DNA of 64,000 nt from Avena insularis. Lineage: Eukaryota; Streptophyta; Magnoliopsida; Poales; Poaceae. Below, one piece after another: positions 21,053 through 33,887 of the stretch. The position numbers were made by a program, and so were the translations under genes. Under the pieces are notes generated by a model. That model had not been told where the DNA came from, ran no database searches, and worked only from the letters and a program-made list of their open reading frames with translations. Position 1 is the stretch's first letter, and every line of letters starts with the position of its first letter. The stretch is from assembly GCA_023614405.1 (NCBI GenBank), contig JAJUPC010000225.1:434001-498000 (forward strand), read 5' to 3'.

Positions 21053-24000
21053 TGTCAACACCCGGATTTTTAATCCCAGATGCCTGTTATGCCATACATC
21101 GTAATCCCAGGATTACCATTTTTGCGAGACATAACAGATTGGTACCATAATTCATCATCCATTACAAACCATACATAAGGTCTTACAACAAATAAAGGAT
21201 CTCATGATCCAGTCTTAGTACAATCAAAGCAGCGGAATATTATAATAACGATAGCATGGGCGAGGCTCCATCTTCATGGTCATAGGAATCTTGTGATGGG
21301 AGATGATCCTACTTGTTATAACCTTCTTGTGGTCCATCCTCACGATAGTCCTCTTCATAGATGCAGGCAGGAATAGCCAAGGACAAAGCCATGAGTATTT
21401 AAGTACTCACAAACTATCACTAACAAGTAAGTGGTTTGAATAGGAATACTAAGATCTAGGTTGTTTTGAAAAAAGCCAGGTTTATCTCTAACTGAGTTTA
21501 GAAGCAAAGAAAACTAGTTTAAGGTTTTATAACTTCTAAGTGGGAACTTGAGTTTTCATATCACAACCCTGTTATGGTCAATTCAAAGTCATGATTCATT
21601 TCACAAGTCATTTTGAAAACATCTGACGACGGAACAGTATGGCCACTCCAACTGTCCATAACCACGGACGCGGCTATTCGAATAGTTTGACACACTACAG
21701 AGGTGGTACACTTTCACCACAATATTCGATACATCCGCCAAAACAATCCTGAAGTCACCATACTCAGTATGCGGATAATCAATCCTAACCTTTCAATTAC
21801 ACACTAATATGGGGTGCCCCGATCTTCTCAGCAAGCACTTGTCGATGATGATGGTGGTTGGATGATAACTAGCCTGTAGCTATGAACTCTCCCGCTCGAA
21901 CCCTGATGCCAATGCAACAGCTCTCGAACCCTGTGGGATATTCACAACACCACGCTCTTGCGCACGCAGCCGTCGACCACGAACGGTAGTTTGCAATCTA
22001 CTAATCCCCAATGGAACAACAGATCACACACAATTGCAGTAGTATAACTCGATCACAGGGTAATTCCAGAGGTTCTTGATAAGAAACAACTCCAAAATAG
22101 TTTTAATGTGGTCTCACCCTAACTATGGGGACGTCCCATGACTTATAAGGACGGCTTGGGCGGCCAAAATCATGAAACAAAATGTGTCTGATACAGTCAG
22201 ATCCGTCCAGATCTGATGGTAACTTTTAGGGCCGGACTTTCCGCCCTCAGTAGGGGCGGATTATCCGCCCCCCGGATTATCCGCCCCCATACTGAACAAC
22301 GCGCCCAAAGTCCTTAGCAAAAATTCTGAAGCAGGGCCGGATTATCTGCCCCCTAGAGACGTGTAAGTACTCATTGGAAAGCTCTCAGAATTATCTTTCC
22401 AACAAGTACTTATTTGCTTGATTTGGAGTTCGTATGAAGAATCCACGTCCGTTTCAATTTGAGAACCTTACATGCAGGCAGACCTTCCTTCTTGATGCTC
22501 TTCTCTTGTGCCTTCCTCCCGCTCCTCCCTCGCACATCCTTGGCGATCATCATGTTGGGCTCCTCTTGTAACCCTTCTCCTCCTCGTGTCAAGCTTGTTT
22601 CCTCAACGAACCTGATCATACACAAGTGCATAGATTTAGGCAGTATAAAGTTCTCATTATCATAAACATCAGATTCATTTAGGAGTGAATTCACCTGTTG
22701 TTCAAGTAGCTTTGCATGAGCCCGTCTAATGGGTCCAATTCTAATCTCATTGGACTGATCCTTCTTAGCAGTGGCTGGAACATCTTCAGTAGTAATTGGG
22801 GCAGGTGTAAGTATAGGGATGTCCTCATCACACACCCTAGTATAGGCATCTCTCCTATGAGTTTGGCCTCCCAACCATGACCATCTGTCATCTTGGGAAC
22901 TACACAGGTGGTCAATCTTCACGAGGTAGCCTCAGCTCAAACCTCAGCCGCAAGGGAACCCATACTAAGGTATATAAACTTCCACTCAATCCCTACCAAA
23001 TTTGAATTATTGTGGTTTATGCGGTAAAATTGGAATGGTATCGCATCCAGAAAACCATCAGTTTTATAAAGGGCTAAGGCTCATGCCTCAACATTTTCAT
23101 CATCAAAATCATCTGGTGTTCAAGAACACATGTCAAAACATTTCATTAGAATGACTCATCATTCTAAGGTTTTCATAATCATTTGCACCAAGTATTCCCA
23201 TCTAAAGTGATCAAGTTTTATGCTTAGCACTAGGCACTAAAGTTGGGGGTAAACACTAATAAGGGGTGGTAATCAGGTGTGACTTATCTAAGTTCAGTCT
23301 CATGCCTCAGGATGACATCAAGATCTATCTATGTTAGGCCAAGTTTTATGCTCTTTATGCTACCTCTAATACCTTTCCAAAACTTACTAGTCACTAAGTA
23401 AAAGTAATAAAGAGCTTTGATAAAGAAATAAAAATAAATCATGCTTGAAAGTAAAATTGGATTTGGTGTAGTTAAAGGGGGTATAATCACATATGCCTAA
23501 GGCATCTAGTTTGCATAATCCATTTGTAGTGTTAGGATTGGAAAATTGCAAGTGTAAGCTTGAATAGGTAACATGCAAGTGGTAGATTGCCTTGTGTAGA
23601 GCAGTGGTTGAAGTTCTCCTCGGCTTATTCCTCGTAGTAATGTCCTTCCTCTTTGTATCCTTGGTCGGTACTAGCATCTATAAATAAATACGAGGTACAC
23701 AATCACCAAACAATACTTAACTACTTGTATTTATCACACCAGGGTTTTCACTAAATGATCTCGCATCATCATAATCATCACAAAGATTAAGGCACTAGTT
23801 TCATTTATTTTCTTTTAGAAAAGTAATTTCTACTCATTGAAAAACTACTTAAGATTTAATATTCTCCAACCAAAACATGGGATCATGTTGACACATGTCA
23901 TCACCACATATTTTAGTACTTGGGAATGTGATTTAAAGTGGTGTCACAATTTAATAAGGTTTAACCTTTTATTTTAATTAATTAAAGTGACTAGAAATGC

Positions 24001-26009
24001 CTATGGGGCATTCTTTTATTACTTGTCCATTATTGAGAGTTGGAATGAACTCAAAAGCATTTATGGTTGAATTTTGAAAAAAATTTGAATGCAGAAAAGT
24101 CTCTGCCTTGTTATTTTTACTATAGGTTATCTATAATTCCAAATTATTTGAATCCAACGGGCTTGGATTAAGAATTTCCATACCTTTCTAACAAAATTAG
24201 TTTCATGCAATTTGATTCAGCGTATCTCTCTGAAATGATTTTTGAATATACTGCCAGAACCAAGTTTGAATTTAAATAGATAAACCTAATTTCAAACGAA
24301 GGCAAGATCCTTGAGGAGAAAGTTAAGCTGGGCCAGCCCTGCCTTGAGAGAGAAGGCGTGGGCTGGTTAAATAATTGTCCCCTGCGTCAATGGGACTGGG
24401 GGTGCGAAGGGGTACGGGGCTATTACAATCGTAGGATTAGATGTAAGATCAACCACTGAGGGTCATCGTCAACATCTGAACAGAACACGACGACGAACCT
24501 AGTGTGGCGGTGGGGTGCAATGGCGGCTCACCGAGATCAGCGATTGTTGGTGATGAAATGAGCAGCGAAGTCGACAACGGCGATTCTCACAATGCGGCGG
24601 CTCCTCACAGGGTGGCTCAATCAGGCGCCCTTCTCCTCCAGCGGGAGCTCGGTGAAATTCCGGTGATCTTTGCGCTCGCCTTGCTTTGGGAAGAAGTGGG
24701 CACGATCAGTGAGAGGTGGGGAGTGGAATGGTGTGAACAAATCGAGCGGGGAAGGCCTCTATTTATAGTGCAGCGAGGGAACCGAAGGGTGCGGGCTAAG
24801 CTCGTCGGGGTCGGCTTCACAGTGAGATACGGGCATGGCCGAAGGTAGAGGACGGTGCGTGGTCTCCTGGCGAAGCTCAACGTCTTGATGGAGCGGCAAG
24901 GGGCGGTGCGGTTCGGTCGAAATGCGTCGACGCTCTGGGCGGCACCGATGGTAGTTTGATGGCGCCACGGTGGCTCTGGTGCGCTAATGAGCAGGGTTAT
25001 GCAGGAGGTTCTGGGGCGGTGGTGATCATGTCTGCAGGCGGCAAAGCGAAGTGCGGTATGCGGCGTGTCGGCCTTGGCGCTCAACTCGCTCTACACATGG
25101 TCGCAGAGAAATGGGCGCATGCGTTCTCTATGGTCCAGTGGCTGGCAGGGCTCAAGGGATGGACAGGGGGTGGCAGTGGACGGTGGCGTGCTTGCTACAC
25201 ACGGTGGCTAGGCTCGGTGCTTGATCTGGATAGCTAGCCATGGTCGGCTAGCAAGGGTGCTCTCGGGTTGGCACGACATGGTGTATGGGTAGGGGCTAGG
25301 TGTGTTCAAGGCATTGGTTGGCATTGGGGAGACAAGTGTGATCAATGGTGAACAATGGTTGCACAGATCACTGCTCAAAACAGTAAAGTTTGACCAATTT
25401 GATTTTTTGTCTCCAAGTGTTTGATGAAATGGCCGCAAGAAATTCAAATTGGAATTTTGGGTTGAAACTTGGTGGATGCAATGGTCACATACTAGGTAGT
25501 CACTGGTTGCTTGGATTTGTCAAGGTGAACTGGTTTGGTTGGGTTTTGAGAAATGGTGATCTTCCCATATGAACTAGATACAAATTTCAAATGTCATTTG
25601 AATAGGGTTGCCAACTGTTTCTGTGGGTTTGCAAAGTGGGCTTGGGTTCACGTTCACTTGGTCTGGCAAGGAGTGAAAAGAAATGGATTTGTTTCTGTTT
25701 GAAATCTTGGACTAGAAACACTCAAAGTGCTCTAGTGAGCAAGATTGGCAAAAATGACCATTTGCTTGTTTTGTTTGTTTTGAATTTCTATTGATTTGAT
25801 TGTGCTTGGAAATTATTTAGATGATGTTGTTCTCATCTTTAAACCATTCCTTGCAATTCACAACAATCAAACAAGTCCATTCATGCATTCATACATTCAT
25901 CACATACACACATGCAATCATATGGATTTAAATTAACAAAAGTTTTTGTTAACCCTATTTTTGGGTGATTGGAATTGACAACCTTGATGAATATTTTTGG
26001 GATGTTACA
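21053..26009 (-). repeat. 5' LTR of element D (very long, ~3.9 kb without insertion)
   Basis: Minus-strand start TGTAACATCCCAAAAAT (26009) and end CGGGTGTTGACA (21053). Contains the solo LTR_F 21805-22830. A GC-rich segment lies at about 24480-25260, and the rest is AT-rich. The frames inside (such as 24504-24848 plus and 24617-25084 minus) overlap on both strands in the GC-rich part and look like chance frames. Only one LTR of D is in the window, so the borders rest on the TG/CA ends, the PBS and the junction with F2. Confidence 0.75.
21805..22830 (-). repeat. Solo LTR of family F, with target duplication
   Basis: Minus orientation, start TGATGAGGACATCC at 22830, end ACCCCATATTA at 21805. 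Flanked by CACAC at 21800-21804 and 22831-22835. A frame of about 140 codons (22830 to 22410, minus) encodes the LTR peptide with RAHAKLLEQQVNSLLNES and NFILPKS, then a basic segment GRSGRKAQEK. No internal sequence. Confidence 0.92.
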
Positions 26010-27342
26010 AAATATAAGAAGGGAAAAGAGAATGTAGTTGTTGATGCTTTATCTAGGAAAAACATGCTATTAACCAATCTTGATGTTAAAATTCCTGGAT
26101 TAGAAAGTATTTGTGCACTTTATGCAATTGACAATGATTTTCTGAACCATATCGTTTGTGTGCTCTTAGAAACGCATGGGATAAGTATCATATACATGAT
26201 GAATATTTGTTTGAGCCCTGACTATGTATTCCAGAATCACCATTGCGTTTGTTCTTAGTGCATGAATCACATGCTTGTGGTTTGATGGGTCATTTTGGGC
26301 GTGAGAAGACATTGCTCATGCTAGCGGATCATTTTTATTGGCCCAATATGAGGCGTGATGTATGCAGTTGTGACCGATACATTACATGCCACAAGTCGAA
26401 ATCCAAATTGAAGCCTCATGGTTTGTATACCCCTCTCTCTGCACCAACTTCACCATGGGAAGACATTAGTATGGATTTTGTGCTAGGTCTACCTAAAACT
26501 CAGAGAGGGCATGATTCTATATTTGTGGTACTAGATAGATTCTCTAAGATGGCTCATTTGTGCATACAAAAGCGACGATGCGTCGCATGTTGCTAACCTG
26601 TTTTTCAGGGACATTGTGAGATTACATGGAGTACCAAGAACAATTGTTTCTGATCGTGATGTGAAGTTTATGAGCTACTTTTGGAAGAGCTTATGGGAGA
26701 AGCTGGGAACGAAGCTACTATTCAGTAATACTTGTCATCCCCAGACAGATGGTCAGACAGAGGTGGTGAATAGAACATTGTCACAGCTATTAAGGACTAT
26801 GATAAAGAAGAATCTGAGGGAGTGGGAAGAGTGTTTGCCACATGTCGATTTTGCTTACAATAGGGCAGTGCATTCAACCACTCAACTTTGTACTTTTGCG
26901 GTGCTGTATGGTTTCAAGCCATTGACGCCACTAGATTTGTTGTCTCTACCATTACATGAGAGAATTGATATGGAGGCATCAAGATGTGCAGAATATGTGA
27001 AGAAGATTCATGAGAAGACTCGAGAGGCTATTGGGAAGAAAGGCAAGAACATTGCTGTTGCAAGAAATCATGCAAGGAAGGAAGTGTTGTTCAAGCATGG
27101 TGATATGGTTTGGGTACAACTAAGCAAGGATATGTTTCCATTGCTGCGTCAATCCAAGTTGAAGCCACGTGGTGCTGGTCCTTACAAGGTGTTAGCCAAG
27201 ATTAATGATAATGCCTACTCGATTGATATACCTATTGTTGAATTTGGTGGAGCTAGCAATAGTTTCAACGTTGCTGATTTATCACTATATGATGGAGAAG
27301 ACCTTGGAGCGTCGAGGTCGACGTCTTTTGAAGGGGGGGCGA
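26010..27342 (+). pseudogene. pol: RNase H end and integrase of element F2 (CRM-like)
   Basis: Starts abruptly at the D insertion with [17 protein letters not shown] (end of RNase H). Integrase zinc domain: HESHACGLMGHFG then CDRYITCHK (26240-26400). Catalytic core: [27 protein letters not shown] and [10 protein letters not shown], matching CRM-clade integrases. The tail has KKNLREWEECLPH and GPYKVLAKINDNAYSIDIP. A frameshift at about 26590 splits it. Purine tract TTTTGAAGGGGGGGCGA is at 27326-27342. The upstream half of F2 (gag to RNase H) should lie beyond the left edge of the window, on the far side of D. Confidence 0.85.
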
Positions 27343-28244
27343 TGATGAGGACATCCCTATACTTAAACCTACATGATTACTCGATGATGTTCATTTGCTA
27401 CTAACAAGGATAAGTCAATGAGATTAGAATTGGACCAATTACAAGAAACGTGCTAAACTACTAGAACAACGGGTGAATTTGTTTCTTAATGAGCCTTGTT
27501 TTACTTAATGAGAATTTTATCTTGCCTAAGTCTTTGTGTTATTGTGATCGGTACATTGGAAAGAAGGCATATCCTGAACAGGAGGTGAAGCACATGGAGC
27601 AAGGCGTGTTGATCAATGAAGCAAGCACGAGGGAGGAGAGGGAGGAAGCGAAAGGAGCTACAAAGGAAGGGATCAACACCTGGCAGAGTCTCTACATGGC
27701 GGAGAAAGCGATGCCAAATCTTTCCATGACTGTAGCGACACAAAAAGCGGCTGAAATCCTGCCGCAGTGAGAATCTTGCCACGACACGTTTTAGGCCCAA
27801 TATCTTTGCCAGTAAGGAACAGGCCTGTCGCCTAGAAAGCTGCCCACAGGTCGGCATGTATCTTAGTCGTAGTCGTTTGTGTCTTGGACTCTTAGCCTAG
27901 CCGCCCCCTCTCTGTTAAATAGATGGGGGCACCTTTTCTTTCCAGGGAGACCACGTTAAAATATTTCGGAGTTGTTTCTATCTAGAACCTCTGGAATTAC
28001 TTGTGATCGATTTCTACCTGCTACAATTGAGTGTGATATGTTGTTCCACTGGGAATTAGTAGATTGCAAACTACCATTCTTGGTTGACGGCTGCGTGTGC
28101 AAGAGCGTGGTGTTGTGAATATCCCACAGGGTTCGAGATCTGTTGCATTGGCACCAGGGTTCGAGTGGGAGAGTTTATAACTGAGCTAGTTATCTTACAT
28201 CCATCATCATCGACAAGTGTTTCTTTGAGAAGATCGGGCCACCC
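27343..28244 (+). repeat. 3' LTR of element F2 (end truncated)
   Basis: Starts TGATGAGGACATCCC right after the purine tract. It matches the solo LTR 21805-22830 to GATCGGGCCACCC, then passes into copia sequence without the last ~10 LTR bases. Promoter-like TTAAATAGATGGG near 27914. Confidence 0.85.
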
Positions 28245-29039
28245 GAGCATGTGATCCATTGCCCATTAGGACAGATGAATCCCGAGCGACCTGATAAGAA
28301 GTAAACATAGACATGTCAGCACACACATGAACATTAGCACCCATATAAATCCTCCAACATGGTGATTGAAATACTGAAAGGACAGTAAATAAATTACCAT
28401 ACCCATCAGTGTTTTTAGCGGTCACGACGTTGATAGTCTTCCCAGCTTTCCCTATGTGATCTGCACGATCTGGGAAGCCCTTAGCGAAGTGGCCGAGCTC
28501 TCCACATGAGTAACAATATAGCTCGGCCTTGTTCGGCTTCTTCTTCTTCTTGAAGGTTGTAGTCTTTTCATGCTTGTTGAACGAGGTCTTATAGTTCCCT
28601 TTGTTCTTGCTGAAGGTCTTCTTCTGTGCCATGTAGGAGCTAGACTGACCCTCGCCTCCTTTCTCAGCAGTGTCCTTAGCCTGAGCCTTCTCCTCAACAT
28701 CAAGAGACGCTATCAGGTTTTCAACCGATATCTCTTGTCTCTTGTGTTTGAGAGTTGTGGCGAAGTTCCTCCATGAAGAAGTCAACTTTGCAATAATGCA
28801 CCCAACCACAAACTTGTCGGGTAAAATACACTTGAGGATTACAAGCTCCTTGGAGAAGCACTATATCTCATGTTCTTGCTCAACTACAGAACGGTTGTTA
28901 ACCATCCTGTAATCATGAAAGTTCTCGATGATGTACAGACTCCTTTGACATCTAAAATGAACACAGTAAACTTTTAAAACTTCATAGTATCGGCCAAGTG
29001 TCCCATGTTTAATTCAGGAAATTTCCAATAATAAGGTTT
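28245..29039 (-). pseudogene. gag: Copia gag and protease start (minus strand fragment)
   Basis: Minus frame 28809-28207. Seen: IIAKLTSSWRNFATTLKHKR, a Lys-rich stretch (TTTFKKKKKPNKAE), a zinc knuckle YCYSCGELGHFAKGFPDR with C-x2-C-x4-H and the last Cys changed to Gly (28450-28510), then the protease start with IYMGANVHVCADMSMFTS, where the family has DTGA, so the catalytic Asp is lost. The N-terminal part of gag is in other frames up to about 29039. LTR_F2 cuts it at 28244. It abuts copia RT on the opposite strand at 29040. Confidence 0.8.
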
Positions 29040-29857
29040 TTGGATTGTTGGAAGAGGAGATCTATATGGATCAATTTGGATGGGTTTGTGGTAAAAGGTG
29101 AAGAGACAAAGGTGTGCAAGTTATTAAAATCTTTATATGGCCTGAAACAAGCACCTAAGCAATGGCATGAGAAGTTTGACAAAACTCTACTTTCTGTTGG
29201 CTTTGTCATTAATGACGTTGATAGGTGTGTTTACTATCGCCATGGTGGGGGCGATAGTGTTATATTATTTTTGTACGTGGATGACATTCTGATCTTTGGT
29301 ACAAACATGAAAGTGATAAATGAAGTCAAGTCTTTCCTATCAAAGATTTTTGATATGAAAGATCTGGGAGAGGCTGATGTGATTCTGAACATCAAGCTTA
29401 TTAATAACGAGAATGGGATTACTTAAATGCAATCTCATTATGTTGAGAAGGTCTTGAACCAATTTGGCTTTATTGATGGCAAGACTTCTCCAACACCTGA
29501 TGATCTCAGTTTGTCATTACAAAAGAATAAGAAGAACCAATAGATCAGCTAAAATATTCACAAGTTGTTGGTTCTCTCATGTACTTAGCAAGCGCTACAA
29601 GACCCGATTTCTCTTTTCTTTGTGAGCAAATTGGTAGGTTCATGTCTAACTTGGGTATTGATCATTGGCATGCACTTGAAAGGGTCATGCACTATGTATG
29701 TAATTAAACTAGCTATAGGATTCACTATTCAGGGCACCACAATATGCGTGCTTGAAGGATATAGTGACTCGAAATGGATCTTTGACGTTGGTGAACTCTA
29801 CCCCACGCGCGGGTATGTGTTTACCCTTGGAGGTGGTGTGGTGTCATGGAGATCTCG
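29040..29857 (+). pseudogene. pol: Copia RT and RNase H start of element H
   Basis: Frame 29040-29426: KLLKSLYGLKQAPKQWHEKFD, CVYYRHGGGDSVI and the catalytic box LYVDDILIFG, all copia hallmarks. Further frames contain SLMYLASATRPDFSF and, at 29750, EGYSDSKW with the RNase H Asp and GYVFTLGGGVVSWRS. It is cut at 29857 by the 5' LTR of B and resumes at 46003. Upstream copia integrase and protease are missing because of the head-to-head junction at 29040. Confidence 0.88.
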
Positions 29858-30865
29858 TGATGCAGCCCATCCTACGGATGCGTATACATCCCCGCCAACT
29901 AGTCCCCAAGTGGACCGATGACCTGTGCTCGGGCCAAGCTCCTACAAGCTAAGGTTAACTCGCTCCTCTCCTCGTGTGATTTCAATACACCCTTGGATGG
30001 CTTGCTACTTCATTCCCAAACCCTGTGCATTCTCAGCAATGAACCCAATGAAGCATCACCAAGGGAGGACCAAAAGCGGCAGGAGATTCGCTAGAAACAA
30101 GCCGGCGCGAGGCCAGCGAACGGTTCCCTCGCGGAACCTCGGCGTGAGCCCAGTCGACCGGCCTCCTGCCAACAATCCGGCCACCGGAATCTCCAGCGAC
30201 GGCCGCAACCTGTTGATAAAACTTTCCGGTTCGTGATCGGAAATATCGGCTGACCAGAATTTCTGGCGACCACTCCGGCGCCGCCGGGTCCCTCGCCGGA
30301 AATCCCCAGAGCCAAGTGAACTTCCGGTCTTGACCCGTGTAACCCCTTATTTTGCCTAGACTTTACCGTTTCGTACCTAAACTACCCCTGTTTATGTGGT
30401 TGTCTTATAAATAGCCCCCACCCTTTATTGTAAACCCTAGATTTGGATAATTGTAGTTGAAGACACCCCTTGAGGATCTATCAACTATTTGTCTCATGCT
30501 CCTTGACAAGGAGCACCAAATTATCCATAAACCTGTTGGATTTTGCCTCGTGCGTTCAAGTTGTACAAGTCCTTGGGATCTCGGTGTCTCGTGCCCAAGT
30601 AGTCAAGATCTCATCAAGCCTCTCACGCCCGTTGTTGGCTGTGGGAGAGTGTCTTGCCCAACACCGATCCTAGGGATTGTGTTGGACCGGTTGCCACCGG
30701 CGTGAGCTATCGGCTTGTATCGTGTTTTCGTGTGTGTGTGTGTGTTCATCGAGTTCTTCGCGTGTGTGTTCGTGGATTTCGTCCCCTTCCTCCTTCCACC
30801 GCTTTCCCCTCGATTCCCACGGAATTCTTGAAAGATCGAGCCACCCCAAGTGGTCACCCCCAACA
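29858..30865 (+). repeat. 5' LTR of element B
   Basis: TGATGCAGCCCATCC to ACCCCCAACA, 1008 bases. TATA box TATAAATAG at 30406-30414. The first 250 bases keep a degraded frame for the LTR peptide (KVNSLL-like). Diverges visibly from the 3' LTR in the GC-rich part 30080-30330. Confidence 0.9.
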
Positions 30866-30866
30866 T

Positions 30867-30881
30867 ATTGGTATCAAGAGC
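30867..30881 (+). promoter_or_regulatory. PBS of element B
   Basis: ATTGGTATCAAGAGC, complementary to the initiator Met-tRNA end except for one extra A. Confidence 0.85.
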
Positions 30882-32101
30882 AAGGTTGATCACGAATTTC
30901 CCCTCAATTTTTCTTCTATCCACCATAAAATCGAAAATTTCCCAAAAAGAGCCCCAAATTGCCTTCGGATCGATCTCTAGATTTGGTGAGTTTTCGTGGT
31001 TTTGGTCCATAGATCTGTTTCTTTGGGTCTTGATCTACATCCCTTGACCTTTCCCCAGCCCAATTTTGTCAAACTTTTGACGGAATTCTCAGTTTGACAT
31101 TTTGGAGTTCATCTCGAGCGAGGTTTGATTGCGGATCCGGCGAACGGTTACGCAACAAAATTTCTGGCGATAGCTCGGTCGAGCCGGACCGGATTTGGAA
31201 TTTCGGCGGACCAGCGCGGCAGTTCTGTAAAAATTTCTGATTCACAGATTTTGATGGTTTCCTCCTTGTTTTGTTCGTGTTTCGCGTGCGTGTTGCCAAA
31301 AACTAACAACAAGCTTCCGCTAATCCCTACATCACGCGCTCCTCGACACCGCGACTCCTGAACATCTTCCACATCACCGGTTGCAAGTCGTCAACAATAC
31401 CAAAGGTATAACTTGCGCCACTTTGACAACCCCATATCTTCCTTTGTGTGTATCTATCCTATGAGAGCAACTCATTTTGTGTTTGTCTAAGCATTGTGCA
31501 CTTGCCTTTGGAAAGTGAGAGTGTGAGGGCAAATACAAAACTTAACATAGTAGTATAGAATGGGAGAAAAAGAATTAAAAAAATAGACAGATACATAGTC
31601 TCCCAATACAAAGAGAGTATCAAGCTTGTAAGCAAAAAGAGAGAGGAAAAAGCGCGCCAAGGCAAGTGCACAAATCCATTGCTTATCCTCTTTTGGCAAA
31701 CAAGTTGTGGTCTCTCCTTGAGTTGGCACGACAACCGAGCGTAGTGGTCGTTAGGACCGTTTGTGGTCATTTTAATAGTCGTCTTAACCCCTTTAATCTC
31801 CGTGTCGTTCTCCGTGTTTTTGTAGATCGTATCCTTTTTGCTTTTGATCTTTGGTTCTTTACCACTTAGAACAATAACCTTTTGCTTGGATCGTTTGGTT
31901 TGGTTTTCCACAATCCTAACCTTCCACCAAAAAGCTTTTTGAGAGTTGTAGCTTATTTATGTGTGAGTTTCTTTGCGATTTCACTTTGCAAGCTATTAGC
32001 TCTCTTGTGTGGCAATTGGTTTGATACAATCTCCAAGGTGAGGTAAAAGGCTAACTCCCCACGTTTTCTTCTCCATATACAACCCTTGTCGGCATTGCAT
32101 C
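30882..32101 (+). other. Leader of element B
   Basis: 1.2-kb untranslated leader between PBS and gag. The frame 31459-31911 on the minus strand is a shadow without motifs. No structured element recognised by eye. Confidence 0.6.
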
Positions 32102-33887
32102 ATGGACAGGAATGGCGAGTCGTCCCAACCAACTCCACCTTAAGAGGACGACACACAATACATGACAAGATGGGATCATTGGAAGGTCCGAGGAGAATTC
32201 AACTACCGTTGTGAAGCCCTTGAGCGGCGCCAAGACGAACAATTTAGTGAAGCCCAAGTGGAATTCAAGAACATTGACAACCGCTTCGAAGAAATCCGAG
32301 GACAAATGCATGCCATGCAACACAACCTCGGCCATCAAAATGAAGCTCTTGGTCGCGCCCTCGCCGCAACAGATGAGAAGCTTCAATGCCTCATTGATGG
32401 GCTAACAAGGCCACGATCACGTGACTCAAGATCGTCACGGTACTCCTCAAGTGAATCAAGCGCTCCTCGTCGTCACGCTTCAAGGAACCAAGATGGACCC
32501 GTCCTTCACTCCATGAGCTCTTCTCAAGCGGTACCGTCTCCGCGACACGTCGCGACGTCAAGCTATGATGGTGACCTCTCCGCAAGACCTCCAAGACGTG
32601 AAGAAAACCGTCCACAACCAAGGGCACTCATGATTCAACAAGAGCAACCTCATGTGAACCACCAAGCCCATCGCCAATGACATGTTCCTTCAACAACAAG
32701 TGAAGCATCCGAAGTGGACGAACAAGATCGCCGTCAGCGTGAAGCACTCGAAGATCGACCAAGGCATCATCATTGACATGAACATCAACATAGACAACAT
32801 GATCATCATGACGAGCCTCCTCCACATCAAGAAGAAAGGGAGCATCCCATTGCGCACGCGGTTCGTCGTCCTCCTCGCCACATGGCGCAAGACAATGCTC
32901 ATCGGCATCGACCACGACAAGAACAAGATCAAGCTCCCCAAGCTCGTCGTGAGGACCAACAACCTCCTCCTCGTCCTCAACCGCGCCAACAACATGAGCA
33001 AGATCCCCAAGCTCGTCGTCAAAATCAAGTTCCACCACCAAACGCGACACCTCAATAACCGCAAGGGCAATGCAACCATCACCACGCAAGACATGAGAGC
33101 TTGGATGATGAAGATGGCCGCCAAATTCATGGCAACCGCCGCCACCAGAACCGCAATGAAGAAGAAACTTTCGGCAAGCTCAAATTTACCATGCCCAAGT
33201 TCACCGGTTCAAATGAACACGAAGAATATCTCTCGTGGGAACTCAAGGTTGACAAGATCTTCCGCATGCACAACTATAGCAATGAGAAGATGATGGCCAT
33301 GGCATCCCTCGAGTTTGATGAGTATGCCAACCTTTGGTGGGAACAAGTCCAACTCGCTCGTGAAGCAAAGAAGATCCTCAATCTCAACAGCAAGATATGA
33401 AGGCTCATATGAGATCCCACTTTGTTCCTTCGCACTACAGCGTGACCTTTTCAAGCTTCAAGCGGCTTAGTCAAGGGTCAAAGACCGTGGAGGAGTACTT
33501 CAAGCAAATGGAGCTCAACATGATCCTTGCCAACATCGAAGAGCATGATGAACAAACAATTGCACGTTTCCTCAATGGCATGAACCACCCAATCAAGAGC
33601 ATAACCGAGTTAAAAAATAACAACAAAATGGTTGAGCTTGTAAAAATAGCATCAAAAGCGAGCGTCAAGTGCAAGAGGACATCAAGTACAACAAGCCAAA
33701 GACGTACTTCACATACAAGCAAGCGCCAACTACTACTCCAACAACACCAAGTGGAAGCTCATCAAGTACCACCAAGCTTCCCTTCATGCCAACACTTCCT
33801 CAAGGAAAACTGCCCCCAAGTGGGAAATACACAAAGGATGATTAACCATTCACTGGTGAGTTCTACAATTGTGGAGGCTAAAGACTA
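32102..33887 (+). pseudogene. gag: gag of element B
   Basis: Starts MDRNGESSQ at 32102. N-terminal coiled coil (ALERRQDEQFSEAQVEF, RFEEIRGQMHAMQHNLGHQ), Ser/Arg-rich stretch, then a long Gln/Arg/His/Pro linker, and the gag core from 33176 (KLKFTMPKFTGSNEHEEYL, DKIFRMHNYSNEK, EFDEYANLWWEQ). In-frame stops at 32141, 32678, about 32777 and about 33056 all lie in the same frame; three could be C-to-T changes of CGA or CAA. A frameshift near 33395 leads to SHFVPSHYSVTF and IARFLNGMNHPIKS. The zinc knuckle starts at about 33860 (FYNCGG) and is cut by the internal deletion. Confidence 0.85.

Larger units (their letters stand above)
7923..26009 (-). mobile_element. Element D (Tekay-like gypsy, minus strand, 3' half missing)
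   Basis: Minus-strand order is: long 5' LTR (26009 to 21053), PBS (about 21050), leader, pre-gag ORF, gag, protease, start of RT at 7923. Elements G (plus), C (minus) and a solo LTR_F (minus) are inserted in it. RT palm, RNase H, integrase and 3' LTR are not seen; the element is cut at the inverted-repeat centre. The LTR starts TGTAACATCCC on the minus strand. The target is the RNase H/integrase region of F2 (plus strand) at 26010. The gag and protease types match the Tekay/Del chromovirus group. Confidence 0.8.

Noticed and set aside
24504..25084. Opposite-strand ORFs in the GC-rich part of the D LTR
   Set aside because: They overlap each other, lack motifs and lie in LTR sequence.
31459..31911. 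Minus-strand 150-aa ORF with hydrophobic stretch in the B leader
   Set aside because: Opposite to the element's direction, in untranslated leader, with no known motif. Hydrophobicity reflects T-rich sequence.
32628..33145. Minus-strand ORFs of about 150 aa under B gag
   Set aside because: Shadows of the Gln/Arg/His-rich gag linker.
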